From contig CM026400.1 in assembly GCA_014843695.1 (NCBI GenBank), positions 42,019,983-42,083,982 on the forward strand: 64,000 nucleotides of DNA. Direction: 5' to 3'. The notes beneath the pieces are model-generated. The model made no database searches. It saw only the letters and a list, made by a program, of their open reading frames with translations, and was not told the origin of the DNA. The position numbers were made by a program, and so were the translations under genes. This DNA is from Archivesica marissinica (lineage: Eukaryota; Mollusca; Bivalvia; Venerida; Vesicomyidae). Positions 11,111 to 24,000 of the stretch are shown piece after piece. Every line of letters begins with the position of its first letter. Positions within the stretch are counted from its first letter, which is position 1.

Positions 11111-11300
11111 ACACAACTGCTTAAGTCCAAAAGTGTAAATTATTTCTCAAATATCAAACTAGAAATGTTAAAAAAGAAATGATTGGCTAAATTTTGAGAC
11201 ACTGCTCAATACAGCCAATGAGAGAGCTTGTGTCATGTTTATACCACTTACATCAAGTCTGATATGTATCATAATCAACAAATCAGATCATTTGATTTAA

Positions 11301-11883
11301 CCCTTTCCCTCATAGAAGCACCTTTTAATGCTATGACCAATACATACATTGACAATGTAGCCAAGCCAATGTTAATAATAAAGGCTGCACTCTCATGTAG
11401 TCTCAGTAATATCTATGGAGGTGGGATAGATATGGCGACTACTTATCCACTGCATGATAGCTACATGACTGTCATTTGTATGGAGATATAATAGTATATT
11501 AACCTAAATCTCTATGAAGTCCCAGTAATATCTATGGAGGTGGGATAGATATGGTGACTACTTATCCACTACATGATAGCTAAATGGTTGTCGCTTGTGT
11601 GGAGATATAATAGTATATTAACCTAAATCTCTATGTAGTCCCAGTAATATCTATGGAGGTGGGATAGATATGGTGACTACTTATCCACTACATGATAGCT
11701 AAATGGTTGTCGCTTGTATGGAGATATAATAGTATATTAACCTAAATCTCTATGAAGTCCCAGTAATATCCATGGAGGTGGGATAGATATGGCGCCTACT
11801 TATCCACTGCATGATAGCTAAATGGCTGTCGCTTGTATGGAGATATAATAGTATATTAACCTAAATCTCTATGAAGGAAAGGG
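11301..11883. mobile_element. TTAA-flanked element containing a 119-bp array
   Basis: TTAA at 11297-11300 and 11884-11887. The ends CCCTTTCCCTCATAGA and TCTATGAAGGAAAGGG are inverted with one mismatch. Inside, CAGTAATATC-type units recur at 11404, 11523, 11642 and 11761, exactly 119 bp apart. It lies just downstream of the RING gene and may be within its 3' UTR. Confidence 0.82.
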
Positions 11884-12030
11884 TTAACACCACAGATTCT
11901 AAACTTCATGGAATTTGAGAACTGCTTTACAAGCTTGAACACGCAGCTGCTCACGGCAACTGGAAACTTTTGGCAATGTGCCAAGTCAAAAACAGTCCCT
12001 GTGATAGAGATATCTGGACGGCGATCAGCA

Positions 12031-12081
12031 TTAGCTCTCTTCCTTCACATCCTGTCTACAGATAGGACAACTGGCATTCCT
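12031..12081 (-). CDS. RING ligase terminal coding exon: last RING Cys pair and stop
   Basis: A 51-nt coding part, phase 0. The acceptor is TTACTTTCAG at 12082. It encodes RNASCPICRQDVKEES then TAA. CPIC supplies ligands 7 and 8, ten residues after ligand 6, the normal RING-H2 spacing. Ending a few residues after the RING is typical of RNF38/44 and RLIM proteins. It is too short to appear as an open frame and was found by following the donor of the previous exon. The 3' UTR continues below 12031; its polyadenylation site is not clear (a variant ATTAAA lies on the minus strand near 11326-11331). Confidence 0.88.
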   Translation of the reverse strand, partial: RNASCPICRQDVKEES

Positions 12082-15000
12082 CTGAAAGTAAGAATAATTC
12101 AAACAAAGTTAGGTCTACAGATAGGACATCTGGCATTCCTCTGAAAGTAAGAATAATTCAAACAAAGTTAGGTCTACAGATAGGACATCTGGCATTCCTC
12201 TGAAAGTAAGAATAATTCAAACAAAGTTAGGTCTACAGATAGGACATCTGGCATTCCTCTGAAAGCAAGAATAATTCAAAAAAGGGCTAGTATACTATAA
12301 TAAACTTCTCCCATGTACACTATAAACGTCTCCCTTGTACACTATAAACTTCTCCCATGTACACTATAAACTTCTCCCTTGTACACTATAAACTTCTCCC
12401 ATGTACACTATAAACTTCTCCCTTGTACACTATAAACTTCTCCCATGTACACTATAAACTTCTCCCTTGTACACTATAAACTTCTCCCTTGTACACTATA
12501 AACTTCTCCCTTGTACACTATAAACTTCTCCCATGTACACTATTAACTTCTCCCATGTACACTATAAACTTCTCCCATGTACACTATAAACTTCTCCCAT
12601 GTACACTATAAACTTCTCCCATGTACACATTAAACTTCTCCCTGGCATACTATAAACTTCTCCCTACATACGGAATATAGAAAATGTGTTAAAACCATAA
12701 AATCACCCTCAGTTTTGTAAGTCACATGAAAACATCAGCCGTGAATCAAAGCCAGAATAGACACTTACTTTTAACCATTCTATTAAACAGTCTTTATGAA
12801 ATTCATGTTGACAAGGCAAAATCTGAACGTTTTCCGCAGTTTTATACTCTGTTATGCATATGCTACAAGATTCCGCCTTCCCTTTGTGTCCAGGTTTCTG
12901 TCGGTATGTTCGGAACGGTAACTTGTTGATTTCTTCCTCATTCATACCTCGGCTACGTACTTCGCCAAGGTTCTCTGCTAAATCCCACAGGGCCTGGAGC
13001 ATTAAATACACATTTCATTTATTATAATAACATATGGAAAGAACATTGAGAGAGACACACATTCGGATGTTTGTTTGTTTTTGTGGTTTAACCCATTTCA
13101 TTCTGGATACCGTTCAAACGGTATCTGCAAAGAACATAGAGCCAGATCAACCGCCACGGAACGTGCCGTCTGATCAGGATCTATGCTGTTTGCTATTCAA
13201 ATGATCTTGCTAAGACACTTGGCTATGCAGCAAACAACATAGATCCTGATCAGCATGCAGCGTCACGCTGCGGTTGATCTGGATCTATGTTGTTTGCAGA
13301 AGCCTTTAAATATATCCAGAATGAAATGGGTTAATAGCATATGGAGAGAACATTGAGAGAGAAACACATTCAGTTGTTTGTTTGTTTTTGGGGTTTAGTA
13401 GCATATGGAGAGAACATTGAGAGAGACACACATTCAGTTGTTTGTTTGTTTTTGGGGTTTAGTAGCATATGGAGAGAACATTGAGAGAGACACACATTCA
13501 GTTGTTTGTTTGTTTTTGGGGTTTAGTAGCATATGGAGAGAACATTGAGAGAGACACACATTCAGTTGTTTGTTTGTTTTTCGGGTTTAATAACATATGG
13601 AGAGAACATTGAGAGAGACACACATTCGGATGTTTGTTTGTTTTTCGGGTTTAAAGTAGCACCAGCTTAGGTCAACGTTATGTACCAATTAAAATAGAAA
13701 TATGCATATTTTAAGGTTCACTTTACACAAATTATAAGAATTATTCTCTCAATCAATCAGAATCCTTCCAGGTGTTATTACACGTGTGTACATATAAGAA
13801 AATAAATGATGGCTGTATGAAAATGAATACAAGCAAATTTATGTGATAAAATATGTTATTCCGCCAGTTGAAAACAGTGTAATAACACATTAATTCTCAC
13901 TGCTTTACGGTTGTGGTTCCCAGCCCCTGCAGTTTGAAATATTGTCAACATGAATGTTTTCGTACTATACATAACTATGGTTTTGGCAGGATTCAAACTC
14001 ACAATCTCTTGGTTACGAGACGCACACCGTACCCATTTCACCATTGTTTTTGATGGTTGCAACCATTTACAAGAATCAGACCTGGGAAGGCCTAAGAATT
14101 ACATTGGCTAGATAAAACCAAGTTGTCTGGTACCTGGCTGTGAAACATATCAACCTCATAATCCCCTAAACCCACATTGTCTGGTACCTGACTGTGTCAC
14201 ATGTTCCATAATCCACAAAATCTACGTTTTCTCTTACCTGGCTTTGTCACATACTCCCTTAAATCTGTTTTCTGGTACCTGGCTTTGTCACATACTCCCT
14301 TAAATCTACGTTTTCTGGTACCTGGCTTTGTCACATACTCCCTTAAATCTACGTTTTCTGGTACCTGGCTTTGTCACATACTCCCTTAAATCTATGTTTT
14401 CTGGTACCTGGCTTTGTCACATACTCCCTTAAATCTATGTTTTCTGGTACCTGGCTTTGTCACATACTCCCTTAAATCTATGTTTTCTGGTACCTGGCTT
14501 TGTCACATACTCCCTTAAATCTGTTTTCTGGTACCTGGCTTTGTCACATACTCCCATAAATCTATGTTTTCTGGTACCTGGCTTTGTCACATACTCCCAT
14601 AAATCTATGTTTTCTGGTACCTGGCTTTGTCACATACTCCCTTAAATCTATGTTTTCTGGTACCTGGCTTTGTCACATACTCCCTTAAATCTATGTTTTC
14701 TGGTACCTGGCTTTGCCACATACTCCCTTAAATCTGTTTTCTGGTACCTGGCTTTGTCACATACTCCCATAAATCTATGTTTTCTGGTACCTGGCTTTGT
14801 CACATACTCCCATAAATCTATGTTTTCTGGTACCTGGCTTTGTCACATACTCCCTTAAATCTATGTTTTCTGGTACCTGGCTTTGTCACATACTCCCTTA
14901 AATCTATGTTTTCTGGTACCTGGCTTTGCCACATACTCCCTTAAATCTGTTTTCTGGTACCTGGCTTTGTCACATACTCCCATAAATCTATGTTTTCTGG

Positions 15001-18000
15001 TACCTGGCTTTGTCACATACTCCCATAAATCTATGTTTTCTGGTACCTGGCTTTGCCACATACTCCCTTAAATCTGTTTTCTGGTACCTGGCTTTGTCAC
15101 ATACTCCCATAAATCTATGTTTTCTGGTACCTGGCTTTGTCACATACTCCCTTAAATCTACGTGTTCTGGTACCTGGCTTTGTCACATACTCCCTTAAAT
15201 CTATGTTTTCTGGTACCTGGCTTTGTCATATACTCCCTTAAATCTACGTGTTCTGGTACCTGGCTTTGTCATATACTCCCTTAAATCTATGTTTTCTGGT
15301 ACCTGGCTTTGTCACATACTCCCTTAAATCTACGTTTTCTGGTACCTGGCTTTGTCACATACTCCCTTAAATCTATGTTTTCTGGTACCTGGCTTTGTCA
15401 CATACTCCCGTAAATCTACGTTTTCTGGTACCTGGCTTTGTCACATACTCCCTTAAATCTACGTTTTCTGGTACCTGGCTTTGTCATATACTCCCTTAAA
15501 TCTATGTTTTCTGGTACCTGGCTTTGCCACATACTCCCTTAAATCTGTTTTCTGGTACCTGGCTTTGTCACATACTCCCATAAATCTATGTTTTCTGGTA
15601 CCTGGCTTTGTCACATACTCCCTTAAATCTACGTGTTCTGGTACCTGGCTTTGTCACATACTCCCTTAAATCTATGTTTTCTGGTACCTGGCTTTGTCAT
15701 ATACTCCCTTAAATCTACGTGTTCTGGTACATGGCTTTGTCATATACTCCCTTAAATCTATGTTTTCTGGTACCTGGCTTTGTCACATACTCCCGTAAAT
15801 CTACGTTTTCTGGTACCTGGCTTTGTCACATACTCCCTTAAATCTACGTTTTCTGGTACCTGGCTTTGTCATATACTCCCTTAAATCTATGTTTTCTGGT
15901 ACCTGGCTTTGCCACATACTCCCTTAAATCTGTTTTCTGGTACCTGGCTTTGTCACATACTCCCATAAATCTATGTTTTCTGGTACCTGGCTTTGTCACA
16001 TACTCCCTTAAATCTACGTGTTCTGGTACCTGGCTTTGTCACATACTCCCTTAAATCTATGTTTTCTGGTACCTGGCTTTGTCATATACTCCCTTAAATC
16101 TACGTGTTCTGGTACATGGCTTTGTCATATACTCCCTTAAATCTATGTTTTCTGGTACCTGGCTTTGTCACATACTCCCTTAAATCTACGTTTTCTGGTA
16201 CCTGGCTTTGTCACATACTCCCTTAAATCTATGTTTTCTGGTACCTGGCTTTGTCACATACTCCCGTAAATCTACGTTTTCTGGTACCTGGCTTTGTCAC
16301 ATACTCCCTTAAATCTACGTTTTCTGGTACCTGGCTTTGTCACATACTCCCTTAAATCTATGTTTTCTGGTACCTGGCATTGTCACATACTCCCTTAAAT
16401 CTACGTTTTCTGGTACCTGGCTTTGTCACATACTCCCTTAAATCTACGTGTTCTGGTACCTGGCTTTGTCACATACTCCCTTAAATCTACGTGTTCTGGT
16501 ACCTGGCTGTGTAATATAACATACCTCATAATCCCCTAAATCCACGTTGTCTGGTACCATGAAGCCTGGGTCCCTGCCCATCAATAATAGCATTAAAAGG
16601 AAAGGATCTCTCTGAAATATGCCAAGGGAAAGATAAATCTGCAAAAAGAAGCTTAGAAACAACCAGAACAAATCGGCACTTTCTAACTTAGAAACAACAA
16701 AAAGTCAATGTTCTATATTGCAAGTTCAGTCTGGAATAGCTCAGCACTATATAACTAAGAAACAACCAGAAATTCAGTGTCCTTTATTGCAAGTTCAGTC
16801 TGGAATAGGTCAGCACTATATAACTTAGAAGCAACCAGAAATTTAGTGTTCTATATTGCAAGTTCAATCTGGAATAGGTCGGCACTATATTACTTAGAAA
16901 CAACCAGAAATTCAGTGTTCTATATTGCAAGTTCAGTCTGGAATAGGTCGGCACTTTCTAACTTAGAAACAACAAAAAGTCAATGTTCTATATTGCAAGT
17001 TCAATCTGGAACAGGCTGTGTAGAAACTTTATTTATTTTACAACGATTGCAAAACAAGCATTAACAACTCATATTAATCACTCTCGTTGGCGCGGATAAA
17101 AAAAATATACGTGGCACTCCGTGTGGGAGGAAACCAGAATACCCGGAGAAACTTCACCTGTCCCATCTGGCGACCACTGTCCCATCTGGCGACCACTGTA
17201 CCATCTGGCGACCACTGTACCATCTTGCATACTTCCAGGTGTGAGGATCACACCCGGGTTGCATCGGCGAGAATCATGCTAACCACTGTGCTAATCAGAC
17301 AGTTGATTTTAGCTTGTATTCACCGCTCATAAGACACCTAGAAACGCGCCACAAAATATTCAACTTGCCACAATGCTCTGAGGTCCTGACTTACCAAGAA
17401 AATGTTTCATATAACAATAAAACGTACCATAATATTAACAAAGCTTGCCTCTCTCTGCCGTTCATCTGCTCCGAGGTCCAGTACCATAAAATCTGGGTCA
17501 AATTCTCCGTCTGGTAGATTCATTGTTGCTAAAATATCAAAATAGAGAAAAACATCATTGCTAATTTATCAAAATAGAAAAAAACATTGTGGCTAAATTA
17601 ACAAAATAGAGAAAGACATCGTTGCTAAATTATCAAAATAGAGAAAAACATCGTGGCTAAATTAACAAAATAGAGAAAAACATCGTTGCTATATTAGCAA
17701 AATAGAGAAAAACATCATTGCTAAATTAACAAAATAGAGAAAAACATCGTTGCTAAATTATCAAAATAGAGAAAAACATCGTTGCTAAATTATCAAAATA
17801 GAGAAAAACATCATTGCAGAATTAACAAAATAGAGAAAAACATAGTAGCAGATTTATCAAAATAGAGAAAAACATCATTGCAGAATTAGCAAAATAGAGA
17901 AAAACATAGTAGCAGATTTATCAAAATAGAGAAAAACATCATTGGAGAATTAGCAAAATAGAGAAAAACATAGTAGCAGATTTATCAAAATAGAGAAAAA

Positions 18001-21000
18001 CATCGTTGCTAAATTAACAAAATAGAGAAAAACATTGTTGCTAAATTATCAAAATAGAGAAAAACATCGTTGCTAATTTATCAAAATAGAGAAAAACATC
18101 GTGGCTAAATTAACAAAATAGAGAAAAACATCGTTGCAGAATTATCAAAATAGAGAAAAACATTGTTGCTAATTTATCAAAATAGAGAAAAACATCGTTG
18201 CTAAATTATCAAAATAGAGAAAAACATCGTTGCAGAATTAGCAAAATAGAGAAAAACATCGTTGCTAAATTAGCAAAATAGAGAAAAACATAGTTGCTAA
18301 TTTATCAAAATAGAGAAAAACATCGTTGCAGAATTATCAAAATAGAGAAAAACATCGTTGCTATATTATCAAAATATAGAAAAACATCGTTGCTAATTTA
18401 TCAAAATATAGAAAAACATCATTGCTATATTATCAAAATAGAGAAAAACATCGTTGCTATATTATCAAAATAGAGAAAAACATCGTTGCTAAATTATCAA
18501 ATATTGCTTAACTTGCTCTTGGACCATAGGATATTGTGTTGATATGGGTTATTGTTTAGCATACCTACTTGCTCTTGGACCATAGGATATTGTGTTGATA
18601 TGGGTTATTGTTAACATACCTACTTGCTCTTGGACCATAGGATATTGTGTTGATATGGGTTATTGTTTAGCATACCTACTTGCTCTTGGACCATAGGATA
18701 TTGTGTTGATATGGGTTATTGTTAACATACCTACTTGCTCTTGGACCATAGGATATTGTGTTGATATGGATTATTGTTAACATACCTACTTGCTCTTGGA
18801 CCATAGGATATTGTGTTGATATGGGTTATTGTTAACATACCTACTTGCTCTTGGACCATAGGATATTGTGTTGATATGGGTTATTGTTTAGCATACCTAC
18901 TTGCTCTTGGACCATAGGATATTGTGTTGATATGGGTTATTGTTAACATACCTACTTGCTCTTGGACCATAGGATATTGTGTTGATATGGGTTATTGTTA
19001 ACATACCTACTTGCTCTTGGACCATAGGATATTGTGTTGATATAGGTTATTGTTAACATACCTACTTGCTCTTGGACCATAGGATATTGTGTTGATATGG
19101 GTTATTGTTTAGCATACATACTTGCTCTTGGACCATAGGATATTGTGTTGATATGGGATATTGTTCAGCAGACATACTTGCTCTTGGACCATAAGATATT
19201 GTGTTGATATGGGTTATTGTTTAGCTTACCTGTAACACCCGTGGGCGTTTTTGGTCGAGGATGGCCGGCAATTGTAGGCACATGTAAAAAACAATTCAAA
19301 CGAAGTATCAATGTTAATCTCTTTTACTACACATGTATTTCTTGATACCGGTACTTTGTCATCACGCAATTACAAACCGTGACATAAAAATCGCGTACCA
19401 GTTACGCTACAGTATTATGAGTATATGTACCTTGTTTATGCGCAGGCGTGAGAGACGATTATCTGCAGCGAGCTTATATATATATAGACAAATGTCTTGC
19501 AAGACATTCGTCATTACCAAATCGGATTTCACGTTACGGAAATAACAACCAATCAGATGCGTTGATGCATTTGACCGTGTCTATCACTTCTACCTGCGAG
19601 ACGCCATCTTGCAAGACAAATTTAGCTCGAACAAATTTCAGAATCAAATAGTGTGAAACTTACACAACACTTCACATAAATGCTGGAGTTAACAAATAGT
19701 ATAGATTACTAGGAATAATTACATATACGTTAAGGTTAGTAAATGTTAGTAGTTTTGTATAAATAATGCGGAACGAAAAGTCTAGCCGACGTGGAATGAA
19801 CGGATAGACTTTGAAAACATTGCGCGTTCGTAACTTTTGCTAGACATAAGCATGGAATATACATAATCAAAAACCATTAGCATGAAATCTGAATCGGCAG
19901 AAGTTTGGCAAATACCTTTCGGTTAATGAAAATATGGTTGATTATCGTATGACTTTCTTGGAGTCCTACAGAACTGAAGAAATACAATTCTAAGATGCGA
20001 CCGGAAGTAGTTAGATTTGTCTTTCTGTGATTTGATTTCCCCAGGTGAAATAGTCATCCAAGAAAATCTGACGCGATTCAACCATATTTTAGAGTAAGAA
20101 ACACAATAAATATGCATGATATACCCAAATAAATGTCATAGAGCAAAGGAAAGTGATTGACTGTCCTGGATAAAGTGAAAATGAGTGTAAACTATGTCTG
20201 TCAAAGTCTAGCCAAGGAAGATCCGACCGTTCTGTAACGGTATAAAAGTTGTGAAATGTTTGTTGACTGTCTTCAAGGTTCTACTTAGTGATCATGTATA
20301 ATACGAAAGTCCACATTATCACATACCTACTTGCTCTTGGACCATAGGATATTGTGTTGATATGGGTTATTGTTTAGCATACCTACTTGCTCTTGGACCA
20401 TATGATATTGTGTTGATATGGATTATTGTTTAGCATACCTTCGCGTTCCCGGAGCATAGGATGTTGACCTATAATGGGTCTGACGTTTGGCTGCGGATCA
20501 TCTGAGTCGTTTGGCTGACTGGTATGGTGAAAGAAAATTCTATGACCAGGCCCAGGATTCCGAACCCTGGATCTGAACCCCGGATTGGGTCTGACACCGG
20601 GAAGCTGATCTACTATTGATTCTTGGCTCTCCGACGGTGATACACTGCTGTCACTTGAGGTCCCCCTCGGATTGACAACACCAGCCCCTCGGCGCCTGAA
20701 TGGCCTTTCTGGTGACCTACAAGTGAACGATTATCTGATGCATATTTAACAATTTACTCTCCAACTTTTTGCTCGGGTTTTACGCCGCATACATCAGCAC
20801 CATTTTGGGCTATATTGCCGGCAGGCAGTTTAACGGCTTCTTTTGGAGGTACATGTATTTCCCTTTGTTGAATCTAGGGTCAAACCTGTTTTTCGTGGTC
20901 ACCTCTATTAAGCAGCCAACCTGTATTAAGCAGCCAGATTCTAGATTCCCAATTTGTTATTTTATTATACCTCTATTTAGCAGCCACCTGTGCTAAGCAG

Positions 21001-24000
21001 CCACTTTCTGTGATTCCCTTGGCTGGCTGCTTAAGGCGGGTTTGACTGTATTAACACTATATCACAGGGTCTTACAGAAGTATCTACAAACTACCAAATA
21101 AGAGATCTCATGTTTGCTATGTTCGGGTCTTACGCCTTCATCGGCATCATTTTGGGCTATATCGTCGGCGGGCAGTTTACTTAACAACACCTTTCCTGGG
21201 CAAGCTCCAGCGGTTAACCAGCACTTGGTGCACCAACCTCCATAAGAAACTGCCAACTGTTTCATATAAATAGTCACGGCCTGTGCAGGGCTGGAACCCG
21301 TGACCATCAGTGATGATAGGTTATAGTGGTATACAAGTCAGCGACCGTAACCACTCGACCGAGGCGGACATACTTGATAACTAAATAATCACATTTTAAC
21401 TAGGGTACCTTGTGAGACCACCTCTTCGAGCCCTTTCTGGTGACCTTCCCGCCATTCTTCTAGCTGCCTGACCCCTTCCTTCTCCCCTTCCTGCTGCGAC
21501 CCTAGATGTACTGATGACCATAGGTAGCCTAGGGGCTGTGACCCCTATTGCTGCTGTAGCACCGGATGCTTCAGGAGACTCCGGGTTCATTGCCGGTGTT
21601 TCACTCTCACCATCCTCATCTTCCACCTCCAAACCAAATAATAAAGGTCAGACAACACTAGTACACTTGCTCTATTCCATGCAGAAGTAGAGTTGCTATC
21701 AAATAGATAGAGAATATTAGGTTACTGTCCTATAAATTTTAATTTATTCGGCGAGGTGGAGAAAATATACAAGGCAAGGCTCTGCTGATCCTCGGACCGG
21801 GAAGTATTTGAGATGGTACAGTGGACGCCAGATCGGACAGGTGGGTTTTCTCCGGGTACACCGGTTTCCTCCCACACAAATGACCACATATGCGCTTTCA
21901 TCCACGCCAACGAGAGTGATTAATATAAGTTGTTAAAGCTTGTTTCGCAATCGATCTCAAATAAATAAAGTTTAAATTTTAAACAACGTCTACTTTTGAA
22001 GTTGAAGAATTAAACGCAAATTGGCTTTTAATCAATAACATTTGCTTGGCTTGCTTTTGTATTAACCAATGCTATATGTGTTTATATATGTGTGTGTATA
22101 TTTCGTAAGTATGATTGAAGACTATCAAATTTTACAATTAAACTTTTACTGTAACATAGAAAATGCATTTAAATTAATTATGTTTTTGATTAAATGAATA
22201 AATAGTTTAAAAAAAAACTTTTAAAAAAACCGCAAAGAAGTTAAAAGTATGAGTAGTTAAAAGTATAATTTAAGAAAGTAATGAAAATAAGTTGTGGTAA
22301 AAGTTTAAAAGCAGCTACGCAGAACAACTAGGGACTGGCATGATCAATATGGCAAACTGCCGTATTGAATTGCTCTATGGTAGGAAGATGGACAATGTCA
22401 GGAGGGAGATGGTTCCAATGGCAGATTGTTCTTGGAAAAAAGGAAAACTTGTAGTAGTCTGTAGTTGCTGTAATTAACCTATAGCTTAAGGAATGGCAAT
22501 GGCGAGCAGGACGGGAGAGGGGAACTAGGTAATTTTCAATGTGAATAGCAACAAGATCATTATGAATTTTATACATAAGGGATAACCTATTGTCAATACG
22601 CCGTTGATCTAGTCTGCGTAGATTTAGGGAATGTAGCATGTCTGTAACACTAGAGGTACGATAGAAGTCAGCCTTTATCCAACGGGCTGCTCTTCGCTGG
22701 ACACGTTCAATTTGGTCTATCAATGTTTGAGTATGGGGCGACCAGATCTCGGAGCCGTATTCAAGCTGGGGTCTCACTAGTGTCTGGTAAGCCATGGACT
22801 TAAGGGGTTCGGATTTGACCTGGAGGTTTCTACATAGAAATCCTAATGTTTGGTTTGCTTTCTTTGTTGACCTTTTTATGTGAGTGTCCCACAACAGGTT
22901 ATTTGAGATATCCACGCCAAGGTATTTGGCTGAGGTGACCGACTCACGTAGGACTCCATGGAGTTTATATTTACTGGGAATAGGATGTTTCCTTCTGGTG
23001 ACGTGGATAACTTGACATTTGGAGGGGTTAAATTCCATGTCCCACTCCAACTCTTCTAATCTCTTAAGATCGTTTTGGAGTGTGACCGATTCATTTGCAG
23101 ATGTCAGTGATAGATAGACTGCAGTATCATCTGCAAAGATACGGACTTTGAAACTGATGTTTTGTGGGAGGTCGTTTATGTAGGCTAGGAAAAGCAGGGG
23201 TCCAAGTACGGATCCCTGTGGGACTCCAGAGGACACCGGAATGGCCTCTGAACTAATACCATTAAGGACAACTGACTGGAGTCTATTATCTAGAAAACTC
23301 TTAATCCACCTTAATGTTTGACCTCTGACTCCATAGTCATGCATTTTTAGTAGTACTTTCTCGTGATTGACCTTATCGAAAGCCTTACTGAAGTCTAATA
23401 GGATGAGATCTACCTGATGCTTATTGTAGACAGAGGTAACCAAGTCATTGAATCAGGGTTCATTCTAGGTCAGAATTTTTGGGAGAAGTGAGAAAGCGCG
23501 TGATCACTTCCTTAAATGGTGTTCTTTAATATACTTCTGCAAAATAGGGTTAAAATGCACAGTACAACTATTAAATACAACATTTGAATAGAAGGAGTGC
23601 TTTATAATGGGCCAGTGCATCTTACTAGACAAAATTTTGTTTGAAAATCGTAAAAACCAAAAAATAATTTATTTTTTTAGGGAGAAGGACGAGGGCGAAG
23701 TCAGGGTACCTAGGGCGACAATTTCGCCCACATCGCCTTTTAGAATGATCCCTGTTGACTAGCACTTGGTAACCTCTGGGTTTGAATCCCACTGTGGTGT
23801 TCAATCCTTTCATGTCATCCAATTGGCTTGAGGAAGGTCGGTGGCTCTACTTGGGCCCAAACAAAAGATGGCATAGTGGCTTATAGAGCAGACAGAGCAG
23901 GGCACCGCCATGGTTTTTAACCTGCCAATCAGGAGCATTTGCAAACAGCATAGAACCAGATCAGACGATTACGGCAAGGAATGTGCCATCTGATCAGGCT

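Larger units (their letters stand above)
20717..21408 (-). other. Intron filled with SINE and MITE fragments
   Basis: The intron between the two SPER-containing exons. It contains a SINE fragment (20772-20843), a pogo-like MITE (20875-21048) and a SINE (21119-21368). No further coding seen. Confidence 0.6.

Noticed and set aside
12726..12929. Plus-strand open frame of 67 codons
   Set aside because: Antisense shadow of the RING exon 12769-12993.
17521..18510. CRISPR-like array appearance
   Set aside because: Units are contiguous with no unique spacers, no cas genes, and the DNA is eukaryotic.
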